DNA of 64,000 bases from DAOTXS01 sp034435055. Lineage in GTDB: Bacteria; Chloroflexota; Anaerolineae; UBA4142. Location of the stretch: assembly GCA_034435055.1 (NCBI GenBank), contig DAOTXS010000087.1:131703-195702 (forward strand). Direction: 5' to 3'. The notes beneath the pieces were generated by a model. The model was not told the DNA's origin. It searched no databases and saw only the letters and a program-made list of their open reading frames with translations. How positions within the stretch are numbered: position 1 is the stretch's first letter; each line of letters opens with the position of its first letter. Both the position numbers and the translations under genes were made by a program. Positions 41,508 to 50,091 of the stretch are shown piece after piece.

Positions 41508-42812
41508 ATGTCTGATCTTGCTATTCGAGTTGAAAATCTCTCCAAGCGGTATCGCATTGGCGCGCGGCAAACTCGCCACGACACGCTCCGCGACGCGCTC
41601 ACGGCGAAATTCAAGGGGGCGACCATTGCCGGTCTTCCGTCTCCGGTCTCCGGTCTTGCATCTCCCGGCACCGGTCTTGCCTCTCCCGTCTCCGGTCAAT
41701 CGGACTTGATCTGGGCGTTGAAGGATGTTTCGTTCGAGGTCAAGCGCGGCGAGGTGGTGGGGATTATCGGGCGGAACGGCGCGGGGAAAAGCACGCTCCT
41801 CAAGATTCTCTCGCGCATCACCAAGCCGACGACCGGCTACGCCGATCTGTACGGGCGCGTCGCGTCGCTGTTGGAAATTGGCACCGGCTTTCATCAGGAG
41901 TTGACCGGGCGCGAGAATATCTATCTGAGTGGCGCGATTTTGGGAATGCGCAAAGCGGAGATCGACCGCAAGTTTGATGAGATCGTCGCGTTTTCCGAGA
42001 TCGACAAGTTCATCGATACGCCGGTCAAGCGGTATTCCAGCGGGATGTACGTGCGGCTGGCGTTTGCGGTGGCGGCGCATTTGGAGCCGGAGATTTTGTT
42101 GGTGGATGAAGTGCTGGCGGTGGGCGACGCGGCGTTTCAGAAAAAGTGTTTGGGCAAGATGGGGGATGTGGCGCGCGAAGGGCGGACGGTGTTGTTCGTG
42201 AGTCATAATATGGCGGCGGTACGACGCCTCTGCTTAAGAGGTATTTTACTGGAGGGAGGACGTATCCAAGTAAGTGGTGATGTTGACTCAGTTGTGGATG
42301 CTTATTTTCTTGCAAATGCTCAGGACTCTGCCAGTCCCAGTGATGTAATTTCTGTTGAAGATGGCGATGCGAAATATACAGCATGGGAATTGATTGATTC
42401 GGGTACTGGAATGCCATATAGTTGCTATTCTCGTGATGAATGCCGCTTCAGATTATATTTATCATTAAGGCGCACAATTAGAAATGCACGATTGGGTTTT
42501 GAGATAATTGACTCAAACGAACAAAAACTAATTGTTGCACATAGCATGGATAACGGTTCAGCCGAAATCAATATGAATCCGGGTGATTATTACGTCGATT
42601 GGAATCTTCGTGTTCCACTAAGAGAAGGTTACTATACAATTGTTGCTGGTTTGGGTGCGCAAGTTGAAGGACAGATCGATTTATGGTCAGCGAAGCCACT
42701 ACTCACGGTTCTCCCTAAAATGGACTTGCATTTGTCTAGTGAGCGTAGAGGATTAGTGTGCGAAGATGTACAATTCGAAGTCATTCGACTGCGTGAGATT
42801 CCAGCAACATGA
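41508..42812 (+). CDS. wzt: ABC polysaccharide export ATPase with C-terminal substrate-binding domain
   Basis: About 434 residues from the ATG at 41508 (TTG 41502 also possible). The nucleotide-binding domain has GIIGRNGAGKSTLLKIL (Walker A), YSSGMYVRLAFAVAAHL (signature), ILLVDEVLAVGD (Walker B) and FVSHNMAAV (H-loop). Residues about 42-64 are Ser/Pro/Gly-rich and encoded by a CCGGTCT-type repeat, lying in the variable linker before LIWALKDVSFEV. From about residue 240 the C-terminal Wzt_C-like beta domain begins, and base composition drops sharply there (36 of 60 G+C at 42121-42180, 21 of 60 at 42481-42540). This suggests replacement of the domain that recognises the glycan terminus. Confidence 0.92.
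   Translation: MSDLAIRVENLSKRYRIGARQTRHDTLRDALTAKFKGATIAGLPSPVSGLASPGTGLASPVSGQSDLIWALKDVSFEVKRGEVVGIIGRNGAGKSTLLKILSRITKPTTGYADLYGRVASLLEIGTGFHQELTGRENIYLSGAILGMRKAEIDRKFDEIVAFSEIDKFIDTPVKRYSSGMYVRLAFAVAAHLEPEILLVDEVLAVGDAAFQKKCLGKMGDVAREGRTVLFVSHNMAAVRRLCLRGILLEGGRIQVSGDVDSVVDAYFLANAQDSASPSDVISVEDGDAKYTAWELIDSGTGMPYSCYSRDECRFRLYLSLRRTIRNARLGFEIIDSNEQKLIVAHSMDNGSAEINMNPGDYYVDWNLRVPLREGYYTIVAGLGAQVEGQIDLWSAKPLLTVLPKMDLHLSSERRGLVCEDVQFEVIRLREIPAT
41631..41699 (+). repeat. In-frame CCGGTCT repeat inside wzt
   Basis: Units GCCGGTCTTCCGTCTCCGG and related variants encode the Gly/Leu/Pro/Ser-rich linker at residues 42-64. The same units occur just upstream of the gene at 41437-41504. Confidence 0.8.
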
Positions 42813-43510
42813 GAGAGCAGAATCTTCCAAGATTAATTGACTATTCTACCAATACTAGCGATGCGTATTTCTTAGAATACCGCGCGATAAATTCAGCATT
42901 ACTTCGCGTGGCTGAACAAGTGCAAGGTGTCCTACTCGATATAGGTTGCGGGAATAAACCATACCAGAGATTATTTTCATGTGTGACGCGATATATCGGA
43001 TGCGATATGGTGCAATCGAGTCAGAATAAAGTAGACGTGATTACCGTTGCGACCGAGTTGCCGTTTTCTTCAGAATCATTTGATTCTGTACTTTGTACCC
43101 AAGTTATTGAGCACGTCGAAGACCCAGAAGCACTTTACTTTGAAGCGTGCAGGGTGCTCAAACCTGGGGGGCATCTTATTCTTTCTGGACCAATGTATTG
43201 GCATTTGCATGAAGAACCGTATGATTTTTTCAGGTTCACAAAGTATGGATTAAGATACTTGTCAGAAAAAACGGGATTTGAGGTCATCGAGATAATTCCT
43301 AATGGTGGAAAATGGGCTGTCTTGGGTCAAGTCCTAATCCACACAATTCAAAACACTTGGCTGGATCGTAAGCCATTAGTCAGTGTCACCAATAGAATCT
43401 TTGCGTGGCTTGATGATAGGTATTATAATGACTTTAATACACTCAATTATGTAGTTATTGCTCGAAGAAAGCGCTTGGCAGCGCCAGCATCTGTAAACCA
43501 TGAATCATAA
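42809..43510 (+). CDS. Class I SAM methyltransferase (cassette gene 1)
   Basis: A 233-residue Methyltransf_11/25-like enzyme. Motif I is VLLDIGCGNKPYQ (residues 41-53), YIGCDMV supplies the acidic region, and LKPGGHLILSGPMYWH is the post-motif strand. Its ATG overlaps the wzt stop (ATGA), so it is translationally coupled to the ATPase whose C-terminal domain shares its AT-rich composition. A terminal methylation that caps the glycan and is read by Wzt is a natural hypothesis, by analogy with WbdD and Wzt of E. coli O8/O9a. Confidence 0.85.
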   Translation: MREQNLPRLIDYSTNTSDAYFLEYRAINSALLRVAEQVQGVLLDIGCGNKPYQRLFSCVTRYIGCDMVQSSQNKVDVITVATELPFSSESFDSVLCTQVIEHVEDPEALYFEACRVLKPGGHLILSGPMYWHLHEEPYDFFRFTKYGLRYLSEKTGFEVIEIIPNGGKWAVLGQVLIHTIQNTWLDRKPLVSVTNRIFAWLDDRYYNDFNTLNYVVIARRKRLAAPASVNHES

Positions 43511-44267
43511 ACAACACAATGGTTCTCCACGGTATTTCACAGATCGAGAGTTGTGGAGAAAGCCAACCTCATATTGGGATAGATTGAGAATTGAGCGTAT
43601 GCGCAAACAGGCGAGACAAATGTTTGATCGTTCACGCCGTATTTTTGACAAAGACTTGGAGGTGGAATTTCCAGGCATATCGAAATGCCGTGTTGTAATT
43701 CAATCCACTGCACTATTGAATTATGAATTCGGCAACGTACAACTAAACGAATTGATGACTCTTTCGTCGATATGCCGATATTTGAACCCAATGTCAATAT
43801 TTGAATTCGGCACGTTCAATGGAATGACAACACTACATTTAGCTCTGAATTCCCCAAGTCACACGCAAATATTCACGATTGACCTTGCACCTGATGACCC
43901 CAAACGACAATTGATGAATGATGACACGTACTACGTTCAAAGAAATATTGTAGGTGAAGTATTCCAATCTATGTCGGAGCGCGTGAGGATAAACCAAATT
44001 CTATGTGATACAACTGTCTTCGACCATGGGGAATACAAAGAAAAAATCGACATGATTTTTATAGACGCTAGCCACGAGTACGAATTCGTTCGATCAGATA
44101 GCGAAAAGGCTCTTGAAATGCTCAAACCAGGTGGCGTCATACTATGGCATGACTATGTTTTTTCTCATTACGGCGTCTATACCTTGCTAAACGAGCTCTC
44201 ACATTCCATCGAATTATTTTCAATTCCCAACACTACTTTAGTCTGCCATCATAGTAGTACAAAATAA
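43500..44267 (+). CDS. Class I SAM methyltransferase, Methyltransf_24-like (cassette gene 2)
   Basis: A 255-residue protein. After about 95 residues that include basic helices, SIFEFGTFNGMTTLHLAL (from residue 99) is motif I. FTIDLAPDD is the acidic strand, and DMIFIDASHEYEFVRSD with LKPGGVILWHDY matches the cephalosporin-hydroxylase/Methyltransf_24 type that methylates sugar hydroxyls or similar acceptors. It overlaps the previous gene by 11 bp and is equally AT-rich. The ordering suggests consecutive methylations of one glycan. Confidence 0.8.
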   Translation: MNHKQHNGSPRYFTDRELWRKPTSYWDRLRIERMRKQARQMFDRSRRIFDKDLEVEFPGISKCRVVIQSTALLNYEFGNVQLNELMTLSSICRYLNPMSIFEFGTFNGMTTLHLALNSPSHTQIFTIDLAPDDPKRQLMNDDTYYVQRNIVGEVFQSMSERVRINQILCDTTVFDHGEYKEKIDMIFIDASHEYEFVRSDSEKALEMLKPGGVILWHDYVFSHYGVYTLLNELSHSIELFSIPNTTLVCHHSSTK

Positions 44268-44284
44268 ATCTTGGCGGCGCAGAA

Positions 44285-45334
44285 ATGCAAGATCAAATTC
44301 CTGTATCAGTAATCATTCCTTGCTTCAATCATGGTCTGTATCTTAGAGAAGCAATTGCCAGTGTGGAACAATGTGATTCAAGTCTGTACGAAATCATCAT
44401 TATCAATGACGGTTCGACAGATGCTTACACAATTCAAGTGCTGAGAGAACTAGAGAGTAGGGGCTATAATGTAGTTAATCAGGCGAATCAGGGACTCGGC
44501 GCCAGCCGTAATAATGGCATACGTATTTCGAGAGGAAGATACATACTACCTTTAGATGCAGATAACAGGATCAGAGCTGAGTATATTCCAAAGGGAGTAA
44601 AGATTCTTGATGAGTACCCCGGGGTTAGTGTAGTTTATGGCAAGCCTGCATACTTTGGTGAAGTAGAGATATCTCCATCATTGCAGGTTACAAAATTCAG
44701 TCTGCGCAAACTCCTTAACGGTAATTTCATCGATGCGTGTGCGCTATTTCGAAAATCTGCTTGGGAAGAATGTGGCGGCTATGACGTGCACATGCCGTTT
44801 CAAGGGGTCGAGGATTGGGATTTTTGGATTACATTAGCGATTCGTGGACATGGTTTTCACTTTATTGATGAAATACTGTTTGATTATCGAGTGCGCCCAA
44901 ACTCGATGAGACTGGATATGCAGGATTCAATAAAAATTGGAAAAAACATTGAGTATCTTAGTGCCAAGCATTCCTTGTTTAAGATTCAAAAATTACACAA
45001 TCAAGTTAATAACCTCAACAAGTTATTACACCAACGAAAATCATCTTCAAGTGCAAGCGACACGCAGAGAATGCACGACGAACTAATGTCTGAGAGTTAC
45101 ATAGAAGAAATAGAACGTGCGCTTCAGCAAATATCACTGATGCGAAATTCTAGTGATTCGCACGATGACGCAATTAATAGTATTTTAGATATTTTAGATT
45201 TGACAACACGCGAACATCTCAAGATGCTAGAACAACAACGCAGACTCTTTGATTTAGAACTGTTTCTTCAGCGAGTTCAATCGAATCCCGTTTTCAAGAT
45301 GTATCATTGGCTCAAGTATCTTGGTAGAAAATGA
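44285..45334 (+). CDS. GT2 glycosyltransferase with C-terminal helical extension (cassette gene 3)
   Basis: A 349-residue GT-A glycosyltransferase. VSVIIPCFNHG opens the fold, IINDGSTD is typical, and DAD at 91-93 (ILPLDADNR) is the metal-binding motif. PFQGVEDWDFWI carries the acceptor-side ED. Residues about 225-320 are charged and probably coiled-coil, perhaps for docking to other assembly enzymes. It is AT-rich like the two methyltransferases. ATGA overlap with the following GT2. Confidence 0.85.
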   Translation: MQDQIPVSVIIPCFNHGLYLREAIASVEQCDSSLYEIIIINDGSTDAYTIQVLRELESRGYNVVNQANQGLGASRNNGIRISRGRYILPLDADNRIRAEYIPKGVKILDEYPGVSVVYGKPAYFGEVEISPSLQVTKFSLRKLLNGNFIDACALFRKSAWEECGGYDVHMPFQGVEDWDFWITLAIRGHGFHFIDEILFDYRVRPNSMRLDMQDSIKIGKNIEYLSAKHSLFKIQKLHNQVNNLNKLLHQRKSSSSASDTQRMHDELMSESYIEEIERALQQISLMRNSSDSHDDAINSILDILDLTTREHLKMLEQQRRLFDLELFLQRVQSNPVFKMYHWLKYLGRK

Positions 45335-46371
45335 AAACTGATGAGCCAATTTCTCCCAAAATATTTGCCATTATTCTTGGTTGGAATAGCCGTGATGATA
45401 CTTTGGAATGTCTATCTTCATTCAAAGATCATCTTTTCCCTAATTGGCAAATTGTCCTTGTAGATAACGCCTCAACCGACAACACCGTTGCAACTGTCCG
45501 CGCCCAATTTCCCAATGTTCACATCATTGAAAACAAATGCAATTTGGGATACGCGGAAGGCAATAATGTCGGCATTCGTTACGCTTTGGAGCAAGACGCC
45601 AAGTATGTTTTCTTGCTCAATAATGATACCATCGTACCGCCGTCAACGTTGAAGCAACTCCTTGAGGTCGCCGAGGCGAATTCCAATATCGGAATCTTGT
45701 GTCCCCGAATTATTTCGTACCACGATCATTCCCGGCAATACGTTGGTGCGCGAATTCTTTGGGAGAACGGCGTCGGCGTCGAGATTGAGCGTTCACCCGA
45801 AGGTTTGCCAGAATTCTTAGAGACCGATTACGCGCCCGGTTGCGCGCTTTTGATCAGGTCGCGCGTCATCCGCGAAATCGGTTTGCTCGCTTCTGATTTC
45901 TTTGCCTATTTCGAGGATGTCGATTGGAGTTTGCGCTGTCGCCAAGCCGGTTATCGCGTGGTAGTTGTGCCGCAAGCCGCGATATTCCACAAAGGCACGA
46001 TGGATCAAAGCGACCGCAAATCAGCCACCGCCGAGTTCTACTTTCGGCGCAATCAGTTCCTTTTCATGCGCAAGTACGGTCGATGGCATCATTGGTTGCC
46101 GTTCCTCAAATTCAACCTTCGCAAATCGCTCGAACGTTTTCAACGTCTGGTTCAAGAAGACGAAAACGAAATTGCCTCCGCGCTTTTGGATGGCTGGTGG
46201 GCGGGCGTGACCGGTAAATTCGGCGCGCAACGCATCCACGCGCCGGCGTGGTTCAAGAACTTGGTGCGCCGGCAATTGGGGCTTCTCTTGTGGCTGACGG
46301 GATGGCTGTACTTTTGGGAGTATCAAAAGGTCAAACGCCAAAAAGCCAAAGAGTCGCAAACTTCGGCATGA
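45331..46371 (+). CDS. GT2 glycosyltransferase (rhamnosyltransferase-like)
   Basis: A 346-residue GT2 of the WcaA/RfbF-like type. IILGWNSRDDTLECL and LVDNASTDNT open the domain. NND at 97-99 (FLLNNDTIV) takes the place of DxD, as usual in this subgroup. FFAYFEDVDWSLRCRQAGY is the conserved acceptor motif. The C-terminal helix region ends in a basic tail. The first about 50 codons are still AT-rich and the remainder resemble the surrounding genome, so this gene probably contains or adjoins the right edge of the acquired cassette. Confidence 0.85.
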   Translation: MKTDEPISPKIFAIILGWNSRDDTLECLSSFKDHLFPNWQIVLVDNASTDNTVATVRAQFPNVHIIENKCNLGYAEGNNVGIRYALEQDAKYVFLLNNDTIVPPSTLKQLLEVAEANSNIGILCPRIISYHDHSRQYVGARILWENGVGVEIERSPEGLPEFLETDYAPGCALLIRSRVIREIGLLASDFFAYFEDVDWSLRCRQAGYRVVVVPQAAIFHKGTMDQSDRKSATAEFYFRRNQFLFMRKYGRWHHWLPFLKFNLRKSLERFQRLVQEDENEIASALLDGWWAGVTGKFGAQRIHAPAWFKNLVRRQLGLLLWLTGWLYFWEYQKVKRQKAKESQTSA

Positions 46372-46695
46372 ACTATAAACTGATTTCCACCCCAGTCAGG
46401 TGAAAATCGATTAGAAATCGATTCGCTCATATGTAAAATTAGTGCCTATGTCACCCTGAGCGGAGCGAAGGGTCTAGCAAAAAACTCCGGGCAATCCGAT
46501 TTCTCTAGCAATGAGCAAGATGCTTCGCGGAGTTTACATTGAGCAAAGCGAACGTGCTCAGCATGACAATCAGTGGCTTGATTCTTCCTTGCACACTTTA
46601 TCGATATGAACGAATTCACCTTATTGAGCCGTCGATGGATTCGCTTCGCTCACCACAAGTTTTCAATCGGCGGCGGCGAGCGCGTAAGATAAGTT
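46372..46695. other. 324-bp intergenic region with MITE-like copy 3
   Basis: It contains the third 120-bp repeat (46449-46568) and two tandem AATCGATT palindromes at 46405-46412 and 46416-46423. No gene is supported. The following GT4 lacks a clear promoter. Confidence 0.65.
46449..46568. repeat. MITE-like repeat copy 3
   Basis: The ends TGTCACCCTGAGC and GCTCAGCATGACA match the copies at 37404 and 38774. The right 47 bp are nearly identical to copy 2, while the left half is diverged. It is in the same orientation as copy 2. Confidence 0.8.
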
Positions 46696-47913
46696 ATGAA
46701 CCTCGCCCTTTACCACAATCTCACCTCTGGCGGGAGTAAACGCGAGGCGTACGAATTTGCCAAACAATTCGCGCAACACGGGCACACCGTTCACCTCTTT
46801 GCGCCAAAAACGGCGGACGAAGAATTTCTCCCGCTGACCGATCTCGCACATCGCTCATGGACATTCGACCTCGAATTGCACAAACCGTTGCGCGGTCGCT
46901 TGCCGTTCGTGCGCCGCTATCTCGATTTGATTGGCTTGGCGCGCGATCTGCATCGATTGCAAACGTTGGCGCAACAGATCGCCGCGCAGATCGATGCCGG
47001 CGGGTACGCTTTTGTGTTCGCGCACCACGACCGCATCGTGCAAAGTCCGTATCTCTTGCGATACTTGAAAACTCCAGCGGCATATTACTGCGCAGAACCG
47101 ATGCGCGAATTTTACGACCCGCCGATTCCGCGCTCGTACTACCGACCGCAAAACACCGCGGCGCGCTTGCAACAAATCTGGTACGCGCCGGAACGCTGGC
47201 TGCGCCGCCGGCTGATCCAGACCCACGACCGGCGCAACGTCCGCTGCGCGACAATGCTCCTGACCAACTCGGCTTTCTCCGCCGAAGCGATTTATCGCGC
47301 GTACGGTTTGCGCGCGCGCGTTTCCTATCTCGGCGTCGATGCGGAAAAATTTCGACCGCTCGACGCGGCGCGACACGATTTTGTGCTTTCGGTTGGCGCG
47401 GTATCGCCGCTCAAAGGGTACGATTTCTTGATTCAAGCGTTGTCGCACATTCCGCTTGATTTGCGTCCGCGTTTGGTGATCGTCGGCAACACCGCTTCCG
47501 CCGGCGAGACGAATTTCCTGCGGCATCTTGCCGAAGAATTGCACGTTGCCGTCGAATTTCGCGTCAACATTCCCGATGCCGAATTGGTAACGCTGTACAA
47601 TCACACGCGCGCGCTCGTTTACTCGCCAGTTCTCGAACCGTTCGGCTTTGCGCCGCTCGAAGCGATGGCGTGCGAAACGCCGGTCGTCGCGGTGCGCGAG
47701 GGCGGCATCCGTGAATCCATCCGCGATGGTGAAACCGGTTTGCTCACGCAACGCGACCCGCGCGAATTTGCCGATGCGTTGTGCCGCGTGTTGAACGACG
47801 CCGCGCTTGCCAAAATACTCGGCAAAAACGGACGCGAGCAAGTGTTGAAATTCTGGACGTGGCAACACGCGTACGAGCGATTGATGCAAAACATTCAAAC
47901 GTTTATGCACTGA
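46696..47913 (+). CDS. GT4 glycosyltransferase
   Basis: A 405-residue GT-B enzyme. N-terminal NLALYHNLTSGGSKREAYEFA marks the acceptor domain. FVLSVGAVSPLKGYDFLIQAL starts the donor domain. The donor-site EPFGFAPLEAMACETPVVA contains the E-x7-E motif. Cytoplasmic or membrane-associated. The region immediately after the stop carries ACGCAGAGAACGCGGAGA, part of a dispersed repeat family. No interrupting repeat is seen in this coding sequence. Confidence 0.88.
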   Translation: MNLALYHNLTSGGSKREAYEFAKQFAQHGHTVHLFAPKTADEEFLPLTDLAHRSWTFDLELHKPLRGRLPFVRRYLDLIGLARDLHRLQTLAQQIAAQIDAGGYAFVFAHHDRIVQSPYLLRYLKTPAAYYCAEPMREFYDPPIPRSYYRPQNTAARLQQIWYAPERWLRRRLIQTHDRRNVRCATMLLTNSAFSAEAIYRAYGLRARVSYLGVDAEKFRPLDAARHDFVLSVGAVSPLKGYDFLIQALSHIPLDLRPRLVIVGNTASAGETNFLRHLAEELHVAVEFRVNIPDAELVTLYNHTRALVYSPVLEPFGFAPLEAMACETPVVAVREGGIRESIRDGETGLLTQRDPREFADALCRVLNDAALAKILGKNGREQVLKFWTWQHAYERLMQNIQTFMH

Positions 47914-48019
47914 ACGCAGAGAACGCGGAGAAAAAAATTACAAAATCTCTGCGGTTTATCCGCGAAACATCAATGCTTAAAGTTAATCCGTTCGCCCAAT
48001 CGCTTTGCAAGACCTTTTG

Positions 48020-48085
48020 TCCGCGAATTACACGAATTACACGAAGAAAACAACGGAATTGGCGAAAATTCGCGTAATTCGCGGA
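48020..48085. repeat. 66-bp hairpin repeat with TCCGCGAATT arms
   Basis: TCCGCGAATTACACGAATT (48020-48038) pairs with AATTCGCGTAATTCGCGGA (48067-48085), with one mismatch or so. It is the compact form of the element at 39783-39968 and could terminate or stabilise transcripts between two glycosyltransferase genes. Confidence 0.8.
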
Positions 48086-48130
48086 TGAAAAAATTTTGGC
48101 AAAGGCATTGTTAAATTGCATCGACATTTC

Positions 48131-49291
48131 ATGAACTTACTTTACCTCTCTTCCTCCGGCGGCGGACTCGATACCAACATCCGCGTCCTTGCGCCCGAAC
48201 TGGTACAAGCGGGACCCCGCGTTTCGGTGCTCTACCTCCATTTCCCCGGCGAAAAAATTCCTGCGCCAAGTCAAGTGGACGGCTACACCATTCATCACGC
48301 GCACATCGGCAGTTGGCACTATTTCACCCACCGCGCGACGTTTGGGTTGACAAGTTTGCCGCGCATCGTCCGCGCGTTTGAATGGGCGGCGGCGTTGCGT
48401 CGCGCGGTTCGAGAAATCCACTGCCGCGAATCGCTCGACCTGATCGAATTGCCAGAAGTTTTCATCCCGCCGGGCTGGCTCGACGGTGTGCCGTACGTGG
48501 TGCGCTTGCACGCGGCGGCGTGGACCTGCCATCGATTGTTTGGCGAACCGAGCGCGCTTGCCGATGCAATCGAAATGCGGATGGAACGCTCCACGCTGAA
48601 GCGCGCCGCCGGCATCTCATCTCCGTCGAATTTCTTGGCAAACTATATTCGACAGACGTGTCGCGTTTCTCAGCCCATCGAAATCATTCCGTATCCAATC
48701 GACACGACGCGGTTCGCGCCCGGCGCGTGCCGGGATGACCCGCCGCTGATTCTGTTCGTCGGGCGCATCGAAAAACGCAAAGGCGCGGACGTGTTATTGC
48801 AAGCGATTCCGCTCGTCCGGCAAAAATTTCCCGATTGCCAATTTGTTTTTGCGGGAAGTATGAGCGCGGAGTTAAACTCCCTCGCCCGTAATGCGGGAGA
48901 GGGTAGGGGTGAGGGAGGGGTGAGGTTGCTCGGCGTCCGCCCGCGCGATGAATTGGTGCAGTGGTATCAACGCGCATCGATTTTCGTCGCGCCGTCGCTC
49001 TGGGACAACTCGCCGAACACGGTGTACGAAGCAATGTCCTGCGGCACGCCGGTAATTGCGACGCGCGTCGGCGGCATTCCAGAACTCGTGGACGATGGCG
49101 CGACCGGTTTGCTCGTTCCCCCGCGCGATGCGAACGCGCTCGCGGACGCGCTCATCGATTTATTGCGCGATCCGGCGCGGCGTTTGGAAATGGGAAGGCG
49201 AGGGAGAGAAAAAGCGGTGGGGGAATTTTCTTTACCAGCTATACTCAATCAAACTCTTAAATTCTATCAGAATGCTCTTGTGAGACTCTAA
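48131..49291 (+). CDS. GT4 glycosyltransferase with in-frame repeat insertion
   Basis: A 386-residue GT-B enzyme (ATG at 48131, with 48116 also possible). LLYLSSSGGGLDTNIRVLA opens the acceptor domain and ILFVGRIEKRKGADVLLQA the donor domain. The donor site is WDNSPNTVYEAMSCGTPVIA, with Asp-Asn in place of the first Glu, as in several GT4 subgroups. Residues about 249-265 (NSLARNAGEGRGEGG) are encoded by a CCCTCGCCCG hairpin repeat typical of intergenic DNA, placed in a surface loop between strands. The TAA overlaps the next ATG. Confidence 0.88.
   Translation: MNLLYLSSSGGGLDTNIRVLAPELVQAGPRVSVLYLHFPGEKIPAPSQVDGYTIHHAHIGSWHYFTHRATFGLTSLPRIVRAFEWAAALRRAVREIHCRESLDLIELPEVFIPPGWLDGVPYVVRLHAAAWTCHRLFGEPSALADAIEMRMERSTLKRAAGISSPSNFLANYIRQTCRVSQPIEIIPYPIDTTRFAPGACRDDPPLILFVGRIEKRKGADVLLQAIPLVRQKFPDCQFVFAGSMSAELNSLARNAGEGRGEGGVRLLGVRPRDELVQWYQRASIFVAPSLWDNSPNTVYEAMSCGTPVIATRVGGIPELVDDGATGLLVPPRDANALADALIDLLRDPARRLEMGRRGREKAVGEFSLPAILNQTLKFYQNALVRL
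48876..48925 (+). repeat. In-frame REP-like hairpin inside a GT4 gene
   Basis: CCCTCGCCCG (48879-48888) and CGGGAGAGGG (48894-48903) form a stem with one mismatch, followed by TAGGGGTGAGGGAGGGGTGAGG. The sequence resembles extragenic palindromes seen in many genomes but is translated here without a frameshift or stop. Confidence 0.8.
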
Positions 49292-50085
49292 TGCTTGGAG
49301 CATTCGGCTTGGATTGGCGAATTAGTTTAGCGCAAGAATGCTTGTTTTACTTACGAACCTGCGCAAATTGGCGAGATGTTATCCGCGCTCGATTGCGCAA
49401 CACCCCCGTTGATCGGTTTGTAACCCGTTCGGGCATGGTAGTGGGTTTTACTGATCCAATTCCATATCAAGTCTTTCAAGAAATCTGGCGACGCCAAATT
49501 TACACGCGTGCATATCCGTCTGATTTTGGTGATCCGCGTGTTGTTGTAGATGTGGGTGCGAATATTGGGTTCTTTTCTTTGTATACCGCTCAACGGTGGC
49601 GCACGGCGCGCATTTTTGCCTTTGAACCGGCACCTGAAAATGTTGAACTCTTGAAACGGAATGTCATCTTGAGCCGTGTTGAGCGAATTGTTGTTCGCCC
49701 TGCCGCTGTCGCTGGATCAGTCGGATATGCAACAATGTATCTCAAGCAAGAGTCTGGTTGGCATTCACTCATCGGCAACGGTGCACTGTCAGCAGTCCAA
49801 GTTTCAACGACAACTCTCGACCAAATTATAGACGAGGTCGCACCAGCGCCGATAGATATACTCAAGATAGATTGCGAAGGGTCTGAATACGATGCGCTCC
49901 TGGGACGTGATCAGCTGTTGTCGGAGCATGTACGATTCGTCGCGATGGAATATCATGAGATTGGTGCAAATGGCGTCTCAGCGCTACTTGATATTTTTGC
50001 GCGTGCTGGGTTTCGGTGCCAATATTATCCTGAACCACGTTGGCACACCGGAATGTTGTATGCAGTGAATTCGAGACTGAAATAA
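49291..50085 (+). CDS. FkbM-family SAM methyltransferase
   Basis: A 264-residue O-methyltransferase. DVGANIGFFSLY (residues 87-98) is motif I, IFAFEPAPENVELLKRN is the family signature, and DILKIDCEGSEYDAL is the conserved Asp-Cys-Glu-Gly block. FkbM enzymes methylate hydroxyls of sugars and polyketides, so this one likely decorates the glycan. The N-terminal 60 residues are helical. Its composition is more AT-rich than the GT4 genes on either side, suggesting a separate origin. TAATG overlap with the preceding gene. Confidence 0.9.
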   Translation: MLGAFGLDWRISLAQECLFYLRTCANWRDVIRARLRNTPVDRFVTRSGMVVGFTDPIPYQVFQEIWRRQIYTRAYPSDFGDPRVVVDVGANIGFFSLYTAQRWRTARIFAFEPAPENVELLKRNVILSRVERIVVRPAAVAGSVGYATMYLKQESGWHSLIGNGALSAVQVSTTTLDQIIDEVAPAPIDILKIDCEGSEYDALLGRDQLLSEHVRFVAMEYHEIGANGVSALLDIFARAGFRCQYYPEPRWHTGMLYAVNSRLK

Positions 50086-50091
50086 AAATCA

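Larger units (their letters stand above)
42226..45480 (+). other. AT-rich acquired cassette beginning inside wzt
   Basis: From about 42226 codon choice changes from GC-rich third positions to AT-rich ones. This persists through two methyltransferases and a GT2, fading in the first part of the GT2 at 45331. The left edge lies at the boundary between the Wzt ATPase domain and its C-terminal domain. Exact edges are approximate. Confidence 0.7.

Noticed and set aside
41437..41699. Possible CRISPR array or tandem-repeat locus
   Set aside because: Units of CCGGTCT type are irregular in length and spacing, there are no unique equal-length spacers and no cas genes. It is treated as a degenerate satellite.
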